DNA of 64,000 nt, taken from Scilla litardierei (taxonomy: Eukaryota > Streptophyta > Magnoliopsida > Asparagales > Asparagaceae). Positions within the stretch are counted from its first letter, which is position 1. Each line of letters starts with the position of its first letter. Shown piece after piece: positions 32,279 through 44,196 of the stretch. The translations under genes were made by a program, and so were the position numbers. Under the pieces are notes generated by a model. That model did not search any database. It saw only the letters and a program-made list of their open reading frames with translations, and was not told where the DNA came from. The DNA lies in contig CM061132.1 of the NCBI GenBank assembly GCA_030789695.1, positions 154,424,817-154,488,816 of the forward strand, given 5' to 3'.

Positions 32279-35200
32279 ATGACAGAGCACGAGGAATCAA
32301 GTAATCTTGATGAGATGCTGAAGCCTTTCTACGAGAGGGCATCAGATGCTGAGGTAAACCATAATTTCTCATTTAATTTTATTTATTTTACTGCTTTATT
32401 TGTTATCGTACTAATCTTTGATTTGTTTTGATTTTTGTTAATTTTTTTGTTTGGATGTTTAAATGAATTAGATTCTGGGTTTATAGAGCAGTGAACCAGG
32501 ACTTCTGTTTAATTTCATCATCATGGATATTTAACCCTCCAAAAATAAAATTCGGAATTGCAAAAAATCGATATAGAAATTATGAAAGATAATAATTAGC
32601 TGTGCCGATATAGTTCGTGTATTTCTCTTAATTAGATAAACGCTTTGGTTCAAAGCTATTTTGACCTATACGAATTGTTGTCAGTATAAATATTTAAGTA
32701 TTGAATTCCGAACAATTGTATATCTGTTGATATGGATGATGTTCCCTTGTATGTTTTGTAATTAGCACATTTGGGCCCAACCAATTTCTTCATAGGGACG
32801 AATTTTTGTTCTCTTAGTTTGTTTAGAGTACGATCAATGGTGATCTTTACTCATATTTTTCGTTGTGCTACATATATAACAGCCTCATACACCTGACAGA
32901 AAAGTAGCCCTGTATTATTGTAAGAGGTTGATATGGATTTACTTTGGCAGTTTGCTAACTCATTGACCATTATAGTTTGAAATCTTTTTAGTGGTTGCTG
33001 AGGATCTTGTGGATTCTTTGCATATCCAGTTTGTTTTATGGTATGAAGCTATCCGTTGACTGGGAAACTGCAAAATTGAAAAACTTGGTTCCAGACCAGA
33101 ACTATTTATAGAGAAGTACAGATGTGAAAGCCTAAGAAATGGAATATTTAACATTTATAGCAATCATGGTGAAACCAATCTGAGATGCTAAACTTATTTT
33201 CTTTGTTAGTTGCAATTTGTTAATCTGGTATCATCAATTTCATGCTTCTACAAATTGTAGAAGCTCAGTGTTAGTAATGGTATGTTTGATTACTAGAGGC
33301 GTATGGATTTCATGAATTATGAATTGTGGTAGCTCATGCTACCGATGGTGTATTCTTGCCTAACTCATGATCCGGCCTTATTTGATCAAATTGCTTATGA
33401 TGAATATCCTAGCAATGAAGAAAGAATGATAGCTATTTGGCCTACCTTGCAGTACTAGATGGTTTGCAATCCCCAGTGCATCTGCATTATTAGGCAGTGT
33501 ATGAGCTTGCGAGTATATTATTAGGTGGTATGTCTTTGTATGTTTGTACGCACATGTATATATCCATATCCATGTTCATTGATCCACTATGAGAAGTCTT
33601 ATTCGTAAGACGGTTTGCCCATCATATGTGCCAAATGTTCACTTGATCTACTCAACTTGAATCAGCATGGACCAAAAGTTGCATCGATTGGGAATTTCTT
33701 TTATGGGTGTAGTAGGCAAAACGGACATATCTTTAGGATTTGAAGTAAATCCTTTTCTTTTCTCTTTTTTGCTGGGGTATTAAGAATTTCTAAAAGACTA
33801 ACACTTAAAACTTTGTCCCTTTATGATTTTTAAGTTGTGTCGATCAAGAGTGATATGAAGTTCACACACTCATGTATGTTGTGTGCTCTTGTGTGTGTGT
33901 GTGTAATCTCTCGAACCATAGAGAGAGAGTAGAATCTCTCGAACCATAAACCGTTGACCCTATATGATTTTTAAATAGTATGGATCAAGATAAATGATAC
34001 GAAGTGTCAATGCTAAACCTTGAGGTCTTCTCCTTTAAGTTGGCTTCTCACAATTCTCAAACCCAATCCAAAATTGATCTAATAGTGACCCACGATGACT
34101 CTATGTCTTTGCCATGATACATGTCAAACATTGTACACCATAAGTGATATGAAGTGTCGATGGTAAACCTTGAGGTCTTCTCCCCTTAGTAGGCTTCTCC
34201 TGATCCTCAACCTTAATTCAACATCGATCTAACACCGACCCACAATGCCTCTCTGTCGACATTGGATTCGACACTCTTCTAGGTGCGCGCACGTGCTCTT
34301 TTAGTTCTGCCAGTGAACTTCATATCGGCTTAACATTTGTAAAATAAAGTTTGTTAGGTAATATGACAAATATCTTTATATTAAAAGAACGGTTCATATG
34401 AATGTTTCTATAAACATATCAATTTTTTTGCAAAGGACTAATAAGACATAAGCAAAGATTTTTTTCTTCAAAACCCTTCTTATGTCATAATATGTTTTAA
34501 GGGCGTTTTTGTTCTTTATCTTCAAACTGACTTGCTCTGTGGCTGAAGGTTCGACTGGCAAAGTTGGAATCACTAGTTTCAGAAAAGGGTAGATCTTCAA
34601 ACTCAAATCTGATTCTGTTGACATGAGATAATTGTTGTCGTCATCACCATTTTTTTTCATTCCTCCCCTCCCCCTTCACATTCAGGTGAAGCAAAAACTG
34701 ATAACACAGTGGTGTCATCCGTTGTAAAAGACTTCCAGTCAAAATTACAAATTGCTCAAGATGAACTTGTGGCTGAGCGGGAGCAGGTCAGCCTTTATCA
34801 ATGATTTATGTCAAATAGTTTCCATTTGTTTTAAGGCGTCTATGTCATGTAAGGGTCAAGGTTGCTTGGTATACAATTTTAGCTTGCAACCCATAATTTT
34901 AGGCATTTTGCTATAGTGGTTTACTGTCATTGTACCATGACCCAGGTTTTGAATTTTAAATCTCATATTTTGATTGACCAATAGAAATAGATTTATTACT
35001 ATCCTTGATGTTTTCTAGTTTCCAAGCAAGTCATGTTTATGTTGGAGGGCTTTCTATGTGGCCAATGTGAGAGGGAGTGTTAAGTTTACTCGATAGCATT
35101 ATCCACATAGATTTTGTGTTTAAACTTTTGGACTGTGATTCTCTTACATGTCATATCATTCATTTGTAGGCTTCAAAGAAGATCCAGAAGCTTGAAGCAG

Positions 35201-35286
35201 AAAACAAGAAACTTCAGTATCGGGTGATTCATCTCATTCGGGCACTGAATGAGGCAGATTCCAAGTTAAATGACCTTAAATCCTGA
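32279..35286 (+). CDS. small coiled-coil protein, four exons, 110 residues
   Basis: Exons 32279-32353, 34549-34588, 34686-34786 and 35170-35286 join in frame with GT-AG introns: GAG|GTAAAC...GAAG, AAGG|GTAGAT...TTCAG, GCAG|GTCAGC...TTGTAG. The product starts MTEHEESSNLDEMLKPFYER. The rest is mainly helical, with heptad-like Leu spacing (RLAKLESLVSEK, then KIQKLEAENKKLQYRVIHLIRAL), so a coiled coil from about residue 55 to the end is likely. No signal peptide or membrane segment is visible. I recognise it as the kind of short coiled-coil protein conserved in plants but cannot assign a function. A donor-like GAG|GTAACT just after the stop suggests a 3'-UTR intron. The 5' leader is GA-rich (32228-32270). 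Confidence 0.8.
33991..34275. repeat. tandem duplication in intron 1, period 150 bp
   Basis: GAAGTGTC at 34001 recurs at 34151. Both units carry TAAACCTTGAGGTCTTCTCC, then GGCTTCTC, GATCTAA, GACCCAC and ATGACTC/ATGCCTC. Clearly diverged. Confidence 0.7.
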
Positions 35287-38200
35287 GAGGTAACTGCGTT
35301 ATTTTCCTCATGCCCTTGCACTGACAAATTACAATACATGCGTCATGTTATTATTTACTGAATCATTATGCTTCTTTTTAGAGCTGGATTATAAAATGTA
35401 GCATCATTGCTCCGTTTAGATTTAAACACTTAAATAGAGATCCATATCTGTTTACCAAATATATGTTTTTGCCACGCAAGCCCCCTCCACAGGTAGGAAA
35501 TAAACAATTGCAAATAGTTACATCAGTTGCACAAAGTTGATTATTATGATATGCCTGTGATTGAGATTGAATAGAAGAAGATATTTTATTGGAGAGGAGT
35601 TTCTAAATTGTATCAAAAAATCCATATTAGAAGTATATCATTCATGCTAATACTGAGTTTGTAGTCCTTGGTCCACAGAGCTTTGTCATGGTTCTGGTTT
35701 TTCTGGATGTATTCCAATCTTTTTTAGTTCTACTTTCGTTGATATTTGAAGGTGTAGACTGAGTTTTGTTGAATGATTATCTATTGGCAAGTCCCTGGTC
35801 AAAAGTTGTTGCATCACCCTAGAGTTGCAGATACTAATTTTGAATTATTTAAGTTATAACCACTGCACATCCAGTTTCTTAGTTTATACCTTATTCTGAT
35901 TGATCCATACATTAGCCATTTCAATGGAGAGACCTAATTGTTTGTCTATGTATATTAATGATTTGGAAGGACACAATTATTGTCCCGGATCTTTGATAAC
36001 TTTTTTGAGTATTATCTTTGACAATTCTTTGATGACAATGGATTTGTTAATTTCTTTGGAATTACCAAAACCAGCAGAAGCGGTAAAGAAGGGGCAATAG
36101 AATATTTGTTTGGGAATTAGAAAGGAAATAGATAATGATAGAAGTTTCTTTATAAAATAAAATCGCATGTATATTAAAATTAGAGATAGTTGGAAAAGAA
36201 ATTGATAAATAAGAGATCATCGTCACCAATAATGCACCTTTGCTGAATTTTATAATTGAACTCATTCTCCACACTTACATAATTTTAGCAAAATCATTGC
36301 TTCTTCCTAATAAATATATTTTGTTTAAGCAGTCTCAATTCACATTGTCTTGGACTAGTAGCATTCTACATATCAGTATTGGTTTTCATGTAGCCGCCAT
36401 CTGCATTCCTGATAAACATTGTTATATGGTATAGAAATGCAATTCGTTATTACTGCTGACAACTAGGATTGCATTCTGTTTGTTATTGTCATGCTATGTT
36501 TCCCAACACTCCAGTCCATAGTCCATCCTTATTATTGGGCAGTAATTACTAATTATAGATTTTGTTATTTTCCTCATATCTTCCCCCAAATCCTTCATTT
36601 ATAACTTCGGCATGTTCGGGGTGTCCAGATTTTTTGCTCACCACTATTAACTATAGTAAAATTGAAGGTCATTTAGCAATTATGCACTTATATTGTCATT
36701 GAGTTAAATTTCATAAGATTTGGAGTAATTGTTTAATTGGATATTTCATAATTAATATCTAGATAGTATTTGCTTAAGTTCTTAGAATGAGTGGGCAGTG
36801 AGACAAGAAATTTCCAAAGACTTTTTTTGCCAAAGTTGTTTGTCAAGTTGCATATGACTAGCACTGATGTGCATTTTAATGTACTTTTTAATTAATAGCT
36901 AGGTAGTATTTGCTTATGTCATTAGAATGACTGGGCAGTGGCACAAGATTTTCCCATAGATTTTATTTGCCAAAGATGTGCGTCAAGTTGCATATGACTA
37001 GCACTGAGGTGCACTTTAATATGCTTCTTCTAAGTCCTCTTTAATTGATGGTCGTCTGAAATTTAAATGATTATGCCCAAGTTAAGTAGCAAAATTCAAT
37101 ATTTTTCTGGTACACCATGTCATTAATTTTGCATTAAATTGGAAGAAACATATCATAAGATCTTATATTTTATAAGTTATTCTTATTTGGCAAGAAATTA
37201 GGGGAGATTACACATAAGGCCTGGGTTTAACCCCCTTTTAAGTTAATAATCTGAACTGTTTTCCTTTTAAATTGATAACATTCATTATCTAACCTCTTAT
37301 TTCATCAATATCTGTAGTTAAATTCCCCAGGTTAACAAGAATTTGGCTTTTCAGTGATGTGGGTATTCAATATTGCAAATAATTAATACCAAAATGGGAT
37401 AAAGAGCTAAGAATGGGAAGGAATAACCCATTGATGAACGAACATAAAACCTCCAACATGATATAGTTAGATTACTTATTTCTAGGTCCTTAACAAGGTT
37501 AAGTTTGCATGTTTTAAACTTAACTATATAAACTAAAGTTTAGGTTAAATCACACAAAAGGTACAGTGGGTATCTTCCAATCTCAAAAATGATACCAAAC
37601 ATTTTTTGCTTTATTTTGTGTACCCAAGGGACCAAGGCTACTAGTTTTTTTTTTTTTTTTTTTTTTGGGGGGGGGGGTTTTAATTTTTTACCCAATATTA
37701 GGACTAGGACTATCTTCTTTCTTTTTTCTTATTTCCCCTTCCTATTTTTCAACCCTAACTCTTCATCTTACAATATCTATAGCCTTACACTCACTTCTCT
37801 CTCACTGTAATGGGGAATATAATGGATATAATCAGCAATAGCAATAAAAATAGCCTTGCGATTTAGCCATTGGATTGTGTTGCCCTAAACTCATTAGCAA
37901 GCATAGTCGCTCGCTCCTTTATGAGGTATGACTGCAGCCGAGGGCCATCCAACTGAGCTCGTTGTAGATAGAAGAACTAGCAACTGTGATCAGGCAAAGA
38001 AAGCTTTGCAGTAGATTTGAAAACTGAAGTGGATGAATTGCAGTTTACCATATGCCTTGAGAGTGAAATGGCAGGCAAAGTTGCTAGGCCAAAGGTCCGA
38101 AAAGAGCATTATATGGTACAGTTGGAGCACACTGGGATGTTTCTCATTTATACGTGGCATCAAATATTGGCGTTATAAAGGGATGAATGTTTTTGGGAAA

Positions 38201-38390
38201 TTTTGTTGAACAAGCAATGAAGCATTACCAGGAAGAATAGAAGATGGTGGGGGTCAAGGCTAGAAGGTAGGAAGAGATGGCTAGAAGGTAGGAAGAGATG
38301 ATAAGAGCATGAGTTGGGTTCTTTGTCAGATTATTTGATTTGGATGTATGATCCGATAAGAGATGTCAAAAGCTTCAGCATCATCAGCAT
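35287..38390. other. 3' flank of the coiled-coil gene and intergenic DNA
   Basis: Probably contains the spliced 3' UTR at its left end. It is otherwise AT-rich with no recognisable gene. A T-run followed by a G-run lies at about 37646-37678, and a 21-bp tandem repeat (GCTAGAAGGTAGGAAGAGATG) at about 38262-38302. Confidence 0.45.
36751..37029. repeat. tandem duplication, period 140 bp
   Basis: ATTAATATCT-AGATAGTATTTGCTTA at 36751 recurs at 36891. The units share GGGCAGTG, CAAGTTGCATATGACTAGCA and GCAC/TTTTAAT. Moderately diverged. Confidence 0.75.
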
Positions 38391-39009
38391 TGTAGAGTTG
38401 TGGTGATAATAGACTTCAAATCTGACTTGTATTCCAATCCAATGTCATATAAGAGAAGTCATGCACGTGTGGATCTATTTCAACCCGAACAGAACATGAA
38501 TTCTTGGTCTCCTGCTCAATGTATACTCTCATGACCAATCTAATTTCCAAGATAATAATTCAAGTTCAACTCAAATTCTTCTTCACGTTAGTGGTTTTCA
38601 CGTTAGTGGTTGTTCATGCAAAGGAGATGCAAATAAAAAGTGATATATTATTAGTAGTTTTAATCCCATTTGATTAAGGATAATAAGCTATATAAATCTT
38701 CTCTATAAAGAGCCTATATTTCTCTTCAAAAACATCAAGTTCTAAATGATTTTTCTTCTCCCCTTGTATAATAAACTTAGGAGTTTATTTAGAGCTTCAA
38801 TCATGGGTTCGAGTTCTAGCAAATTTTCGTTTTGTATTTGTATTCCTTGCTTTTGATAAACTAAACATCGATCTATCACCATTGGTAAACATAGGTCATA
38901 GCATCGAATTATGTAAATTTTTATGTCATCGATCACTCGGTGTTACTATTTCTTTATATTCTTTCTTATGGCATTATGATTTGCTTTTGTGTTTTTGTAA
39001 ACTGTAACA
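38391..39009 (+). repeat. 5' LTR of the decayed copia element
   Basis: Aligns along its length with 43600-44196 and, over its 3' half, with 49745-50099. Shared words include GAGAAGTCATGCA, GGATCT/TTCATTT, ATTCTTGGTCTC and TTAGGAGTTT. Confidence 0.8.
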
Positions 39010-40767
39010 TACTTGTATCAGAGCGTTAACAATGTTTTAACCGATTTCAAGCACAACGTCCATGAATCATAAGATTAATAAGTTCGAAAAGAAGAATTGC
39101 TTCACTTTTTGGTGTATTAAGATGCGCTCTCTATTGACACAACCATGTCTTTTGCTAGCACTTGATTGAAAAAACAAGATACTCGGTTTTGACGCCTGAT
39201 GTGGATAAAACAACCCTATAAGCCAAAGCAACCCTAGACGACTGATGAAATGCTTATGGAGGTAGCGGATGAGGAGACTGCATCTGGCTTATAGCTCAGA
39301 TTGGAATTATTATACATGACAAGTTGTTACCATGCAAGTTATATCTAAAGCCACACTTGTTCATTTTGCGTGAAAGAAGGTACATTGCTAAAAGACCATT
39401 TTAATGAAATGAATAAAATTTTAATAGATCTAAAAACTATAGATGTTAAAACTAATGGTGAAAATTTTAGACTAATACTATTATGCTTTTTATCTCCTTT
39501 CGAGAATTTCGTTAACTCCATGCTTTATGGTCAAAGCACTTTGTCACTGAAAGATGTGAGATCTGCTCTTCACTCTTACACATTACGACAGAAGGTTTTC
39601 ATTATCGGTGAAAAAGTTTGAGCTTAAGCCTTGATTGCAAATGGCTCATACCATGGAAATCGACACGGTCGATCGGACAAGCATGCGGAAGATTCCAAGT
39701 CCAGAGGGAGGTCAAAATCAAAATTCAATTTGAAGAACAGTGAGTGTCATTGTTGTACGCATGTCAAACTCAAAATCTTGGAACGTTAAGTGCCACTATT
39801 GTAAGCAAAAGGACACAATTTGATTACCCAAAGAAGAAAGCGAAGACAAGAAGTCACGTGATAACTTTTTAGTTATTGGCGTTGAAGAAGATTCTTATGA
39901 TGCCATTGCAGTTCAATGAGTTACAAATAGTGCGTGTATAGTTGATGAGTGGGTGCTAGATTCCAGATGTTCCTTTCAATGTGCCTCAATCATAGTTGGT
40001 TTACCACATATAAGAATGTCAATGGTGGAGTTCTAATGGAAGACAAGACACCTCGTAAGATAATCGACATTATGACTATCAAAATCAAAATCAAGATGCA
40101 TGATGGTGTGGTGAGGATTCTTACATAGGTTCGATACAATATCAGCTTCGAGGAAAAATCTAATCTCTTTAGGAATCTTAGATAAGAAAGATTACTGATG
40201 TATTCTTGAAGGTGGAGTCTTTTGGATCGTTTAAGTTACATTGGTGGTTATGAAAGACATCCAGACAAATAATCTTTATATTCTTTGAGATATTATAGTT
40301 ACCGATGTTGCTACTGTGTCATTAGATGAGTTCAAATCAATCGTCACCAAATTGTGGCATATGCGTCTAATGTATATACGCAGGGGGCTTGATGGTGTTA
40401 AACAAACAAGATTTGCTAGAAGCTAATAAAGTGGAGCAGTTGGACTTTTGTGAGCATTGCATCTTCAACAAGTAGAAAATGATATAGTTTGACATTTCTG
40501 TTTATAGAACTAAGTTTACATTAACTTACATTTACTCGGTTGTCTACGAACCTTCTTAAGTTCTTTTCAAAGGTGGAACCGTGGAAGGTATATGCTTACG
40601 CTCATCAATGACTATTTCAAGATGGTTTGGTTATATGTGTTGAAGAAGAGATATATTCAACTCGTTTAAAAATTAGAAATTTTTATCAAGAATCAAACCA
40701 GAAAGAAGATTAAGCATTTTGAATCGACAATAACATGGACCTTTGTTCCAAAAGTTTGATGAGTTCT

Positions 40768-40965
40768 ACCAAAAATAGGGTATTGCAAGGCATCACATGG
40801 GTAAAAACTCCATAATAAAATGATCAACATGACCTTGATGGAGAGACATCTTCAACTCATTTAAAAAGACCAAAAATAGGGTATTGCAAGGCATCACATG
40901 GGTAAAAACTCCATAATAAAATGATGCACAATAGATGCTGACCATTCACATGCTAGATGGTCAAA
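40768..40965. repeat. 99-bp tandem duplication in copia relict A
   Basis: ACCAAAAATAGGGTATTGCA at 40768 recurs at 40867. The first 57 bases of the two units are identical by eye, so it is much younger than the element. Copy B has a single unit. Confidence 0.85.
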
Positions 40966-41116
40966 AAAGTTTTGGGATGAGATGGTATCAATATCTTGTT
41001 ATCTAATCAATCGATCTCCAGCTACTGCAATTGATTATAAGATTCTTATCGAGGTATGTTTTGGTAAATCTACTAATTATTCTTTTGAAAGTATTTGGCT
41101 ACCATACATATTATTA

Positions 41117-41734
41117 CTAGTCATGACCCGTGCCCGAGGGCACGGTTCGTTGAGATTTTTTCCCGCGGAATTTTTGTTCCCAAAAAAATTATTTCCACAG
41201 CCAAAATTGCGTGGAACAACAAATTAGCGTAAAAATATTTAGCGGCACGGATGCCTTCGGCGCGGAACAACAAATTCGGCGCAGTCGCCTTCAACACGGA
41301 ACAACAAATTTGGCGCAGGCTCCTTCGGCGCAGAATAGAAAATTAATCTAAAAAAATTTAGGGCGCATGACACGGGCGTCGAATTCGGCGCCGGAAATTA
41401 TTCTCATGCGTCGAAGAGACGATGGGCCCCGCGTGTTGAGGGAGAGATCATTCGATCTGCAACATTAAGTGCAAACATTAAGTGCAAGTTAAAGTTTTTT
41501 TCCAAATATATTAATTGTGTATACTTTGCTATTCCCCAGAAACTTTCATTTTAGAAACTTTCATTCCCCAGAAATGTTTTCCCCTCCAAAACTTCCCACA
41601 AAATCTCATCTCAACCATTGATTTCTCAAGATTAAATCTTAGCCGTTTTTCTATCAACCCTTTTGTCCTAGTCAGGTTGTTCTAGTCAGCCCTAGAAATA
41701 AAAAACAGTCATCAAATGTAATATATATCAATGA
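41117..41734 (-). mobile_element. nonautonomous Helitron, 618 bp, inserted in copia relict A
   Basis: Read on the minus strand it starts TCATTGATATATATTACATT (from 41734) and ends with palindrome CCGTGCCCTCGGGCACGG, spacer and CTAG (41120-41117). The host dinucleotide is A|T. It shares the 5' wording (TATTAC-TTGA...CTGTTTTT), the CGCCGAAGG modules and the ACGCTAATTTGTTGTTC repeat with the element at 13508. Removing it leaves a 30-base stretch that aligns without gaps to the uninterrupted paralogue at about 47552-47581, which fixes both ends. Confidence 0.92.
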
Positions 41735-42474
41735 TAGATATGTTTATCCAAGGGTAAAGAAAAGTATCATTATTGGTTATGCTTCAGGAATGAAAGGATA
41801 CAGAATTTAGATCATAAATCCTATGTCCAAGTTGGTGATCTGAGAGACGTGATTTTTGATTAAAAAAAATCTATGTTTCATATAAAGAAGGAGACTGATG
41901 TCTCATTTAGAGAAAGAGAACAGTATCAGCAAGCAAGTAAATTTTGAGGAAAAATCAAAGAAAAATTTGATATTCGCTACAGTTCAACTCAATCAGATAG
42001 ATATGCATAAATCCATTAGCGAGGATGAAGCACATGAGGATCAACAATATAATATTGTAACTGGTTAAGAAAGGCAGCCGATTAAATCTTAGAGATATAG
42101 TTATACAGATCTCGTAGCTTATGCATTGAGCATTGAGCATTACCGCATCTATCCTTGAGCCTTTTAGTTATTTAGAGATACAGTTATGTAGATCTTGTTA
42201 CCTATTATGATATAAAGCTTGCTGTGAAAATTGCTTTTTTGCATAGTAAGCTATAGTATACTGAAAGAATATATATTGATAAGTTTGCCAGAGAGGATCG
42301 TGGTTCAAGAAAAAAATTATATTTGCAATGAAATCTTTGTATAGTCTGAAGCAGTCTCCCCGCCAATGGTAGAAAAGGTTTGACATTTTATGAGCGACCA
42401 CAATATACAAGAAGATTGTATGGCAATTACGTTTATTTCAGGGAGCTGGATGATGATTCATATATCTATTTGTC

Positions 42475-42600
42475 GTAGATGATGATATGCTTATCGCGGT
42501 TCGAGTTATATCCTATATCAACGAGTTGAAACAATTTGTAGATGATGATATGCTTATCGCGGTTCGAGTTATATCCTATATCAACGAGTTGAAACAATTT
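42475..42600 (+). repeat. 63-bp tandem duplication across the RT active-site relict
   Basis: GTAGATGATGATATGCTTAT at 42475 recurs at 42538, with the units identical by eye. The unit spans the former YVDD motif (now VDDDMLIA). Copy B has one unit. Confidence 0.9.
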
Positions 42601-43599
42601 TTAGAAGGAGAATTTAATCTGAAAGATCTTGGTGTATCTAAGAAGATTCTTGGCATAGAGATTTACAGAAAATCAGGTAAAATTTTTACATGTCAAAAAA
42701 GTTACTTTCAGAAAGTTCTACATCACTTTGGCATTAAGAATATAGAGCCCATATCTCCTCTGCTCGCTTATATTTTTTGTCAGATGCACACTTTCTTCAA
42801 TCTGAAGAAGAGAAATACATGTCTTGTATACCTATGCCGGAACTATTGGAATCATCACGTATGCTATGGTTTGTATTTATTTAGATATTTCATAAGCTAT
42901 CAATGTTACCAGATACATAAGTAATACTAAAAATTCCATTAGGAAGCTACGAAGTGGATACTTCCATATCTTAGGAGGATTGTAAATATTAGTCTAGTGC
43001 ATGACAGAAGGTCCAGTGATAGTTATGAATTGATAAGTATGATATGATTGGATATCCAAATTCAGATTATAAGTGTGATTTAGATCAAATGATGTGCTTG
43101 ACATGATATGTTTACACGATATCAAATTGTGCAATCAGTTGGAATGTGATTTAGTAGTCATTTGTTACTTTATCTACTATATATATGGTAATAGTTGAAG
43201 CAAAGAAGCCATCTTGTTAAGACATTTGGTTGGTAATTTTGATTTAACATATCGATGTTAGGCAATATTTCATCACAGAATCAAAGGTCGTCAACATGAA
43301 CACAATTGATACTCAAAACAATTCAGCTGATATGATGATCAAGCTAGTTATGTTGTGTAAGTTTATGCATTGCTTTATAGTTATTCTGTGTAAGTTTATG
43401 CATTGCTTTACTTGCTTGTTGTTTCTTATAGTGAAGGCTGAGCTCTGCGAGGCATTGCTGGTTACAGAAGTATTTTTTACTAGCTACTCGATGGTGTTCG
43501 AGTTTTTTACTAGCTACTCGATTTTTTACTAGCTACTCGATGTTGTTCGAGTTAATATGGAGAACCTGTGATCTATTTATTAGCATCAATGTGGAGATT

Positions 43600-44196
43600 T
43601 GTAGAAGTTGCGATGGCAATAGGCTTCAAATCCAAACCGTATCCAAATTTTGTCATGTGTGGGAGAAGTCATGCATGTGTGGATTCATTTTAACCCAAAT
43701 AGAATATGGATTCTTGGTCTCATATAAACAAAGCATTCTCTCATGGTCATGCTAATTTCCAATTAGCTAGAAGACAATAATTTGAGCTTAACTTAAATTC
43801 TCTTTTATGTAAGTGATTCATGTTAGGAAGATGCAAAATACAAATTGGTATATGATTAGTTTTTTTAATTCTATTTGATTAAGGACAATAGGCTATAGAA
43901 ATCTTCTATATAAAGATACCTATATTTCTATCCAAAGCATCAATTTTAAAGGGTTTTCTTCCCTTAGTGTACAAAAAATTTAGGAGTTTCTTTTGGAGCT
44001 TTAATTATAAGTTTAGATTCTAGCAAATTATCATTCTATTCTCTTTCTGATACAATAAATATTAATCTGTCACCGTCCATGTATATAGACCATAGCATCG
44101 AACATGGTAATTTTTTATGTTATCTGGGTTGCTACTTCTTTACTTTTCTGTCTTGTGGTGCTATGATTTACTTTTGTGCTTCTGCAGTCCATAACA
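43600..44196 (+). repeat. 3' LTR of the decayed copia element
   Basis: Starts TGTAGAAGTTG after a purine-rich GTGGAGATT and ends ATAACA. Several short repeats (ACTAGCTACTCGAT three times, 43478-43542) lie just upstream. Confidence 0.8.

Larger units (their letters stand above)
39010..43599 (+). pseudogene. copia gag-pol relict, copy A
   Basis: The best-preserved Gag piece (39370-39621: KDHFNEMNKILIDL...MLYGQSTLSLKDVRSALHS) parallels residues about 116-192 of the intact Tork Gag-Pol at 26943. Relicts of the protease region (about 39955-40020), GAG_pre-integrase, integrase, RT (KQSPRQW, about 42340; VDDDMLIA, about 42476) and a copia tail follow, in several frames with many stops. It contains a 99-bp and a 63-bp tandem duplication absent from copy B. 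It cannot make a working polyprotein. Confidence 0.85.
38391..44196 (+). mobile_element. decayed Tork-like copia element, with nested Helitron
   Basis: The 5' LTR is 38391-39009 (TGTAGAGTTG...GTAACA) and the 3' LTR 43600-44196 (TGTAGAAGTTG...ATAACA). They are clearly homologous but diverged. A PBS relict (TTGTATCAGAGC) follows the 5' LTR. No clean target duplication remains (AGCAT versus ATCCA). The interior carries Gag, protease, integrase, RT and RNase H relicts with many stops. A Helitron (41117-41734) sits in the integrase/RT region. From 39968 rightward this element belongs to a tandem segmental duplication. Confidence 0.85.
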
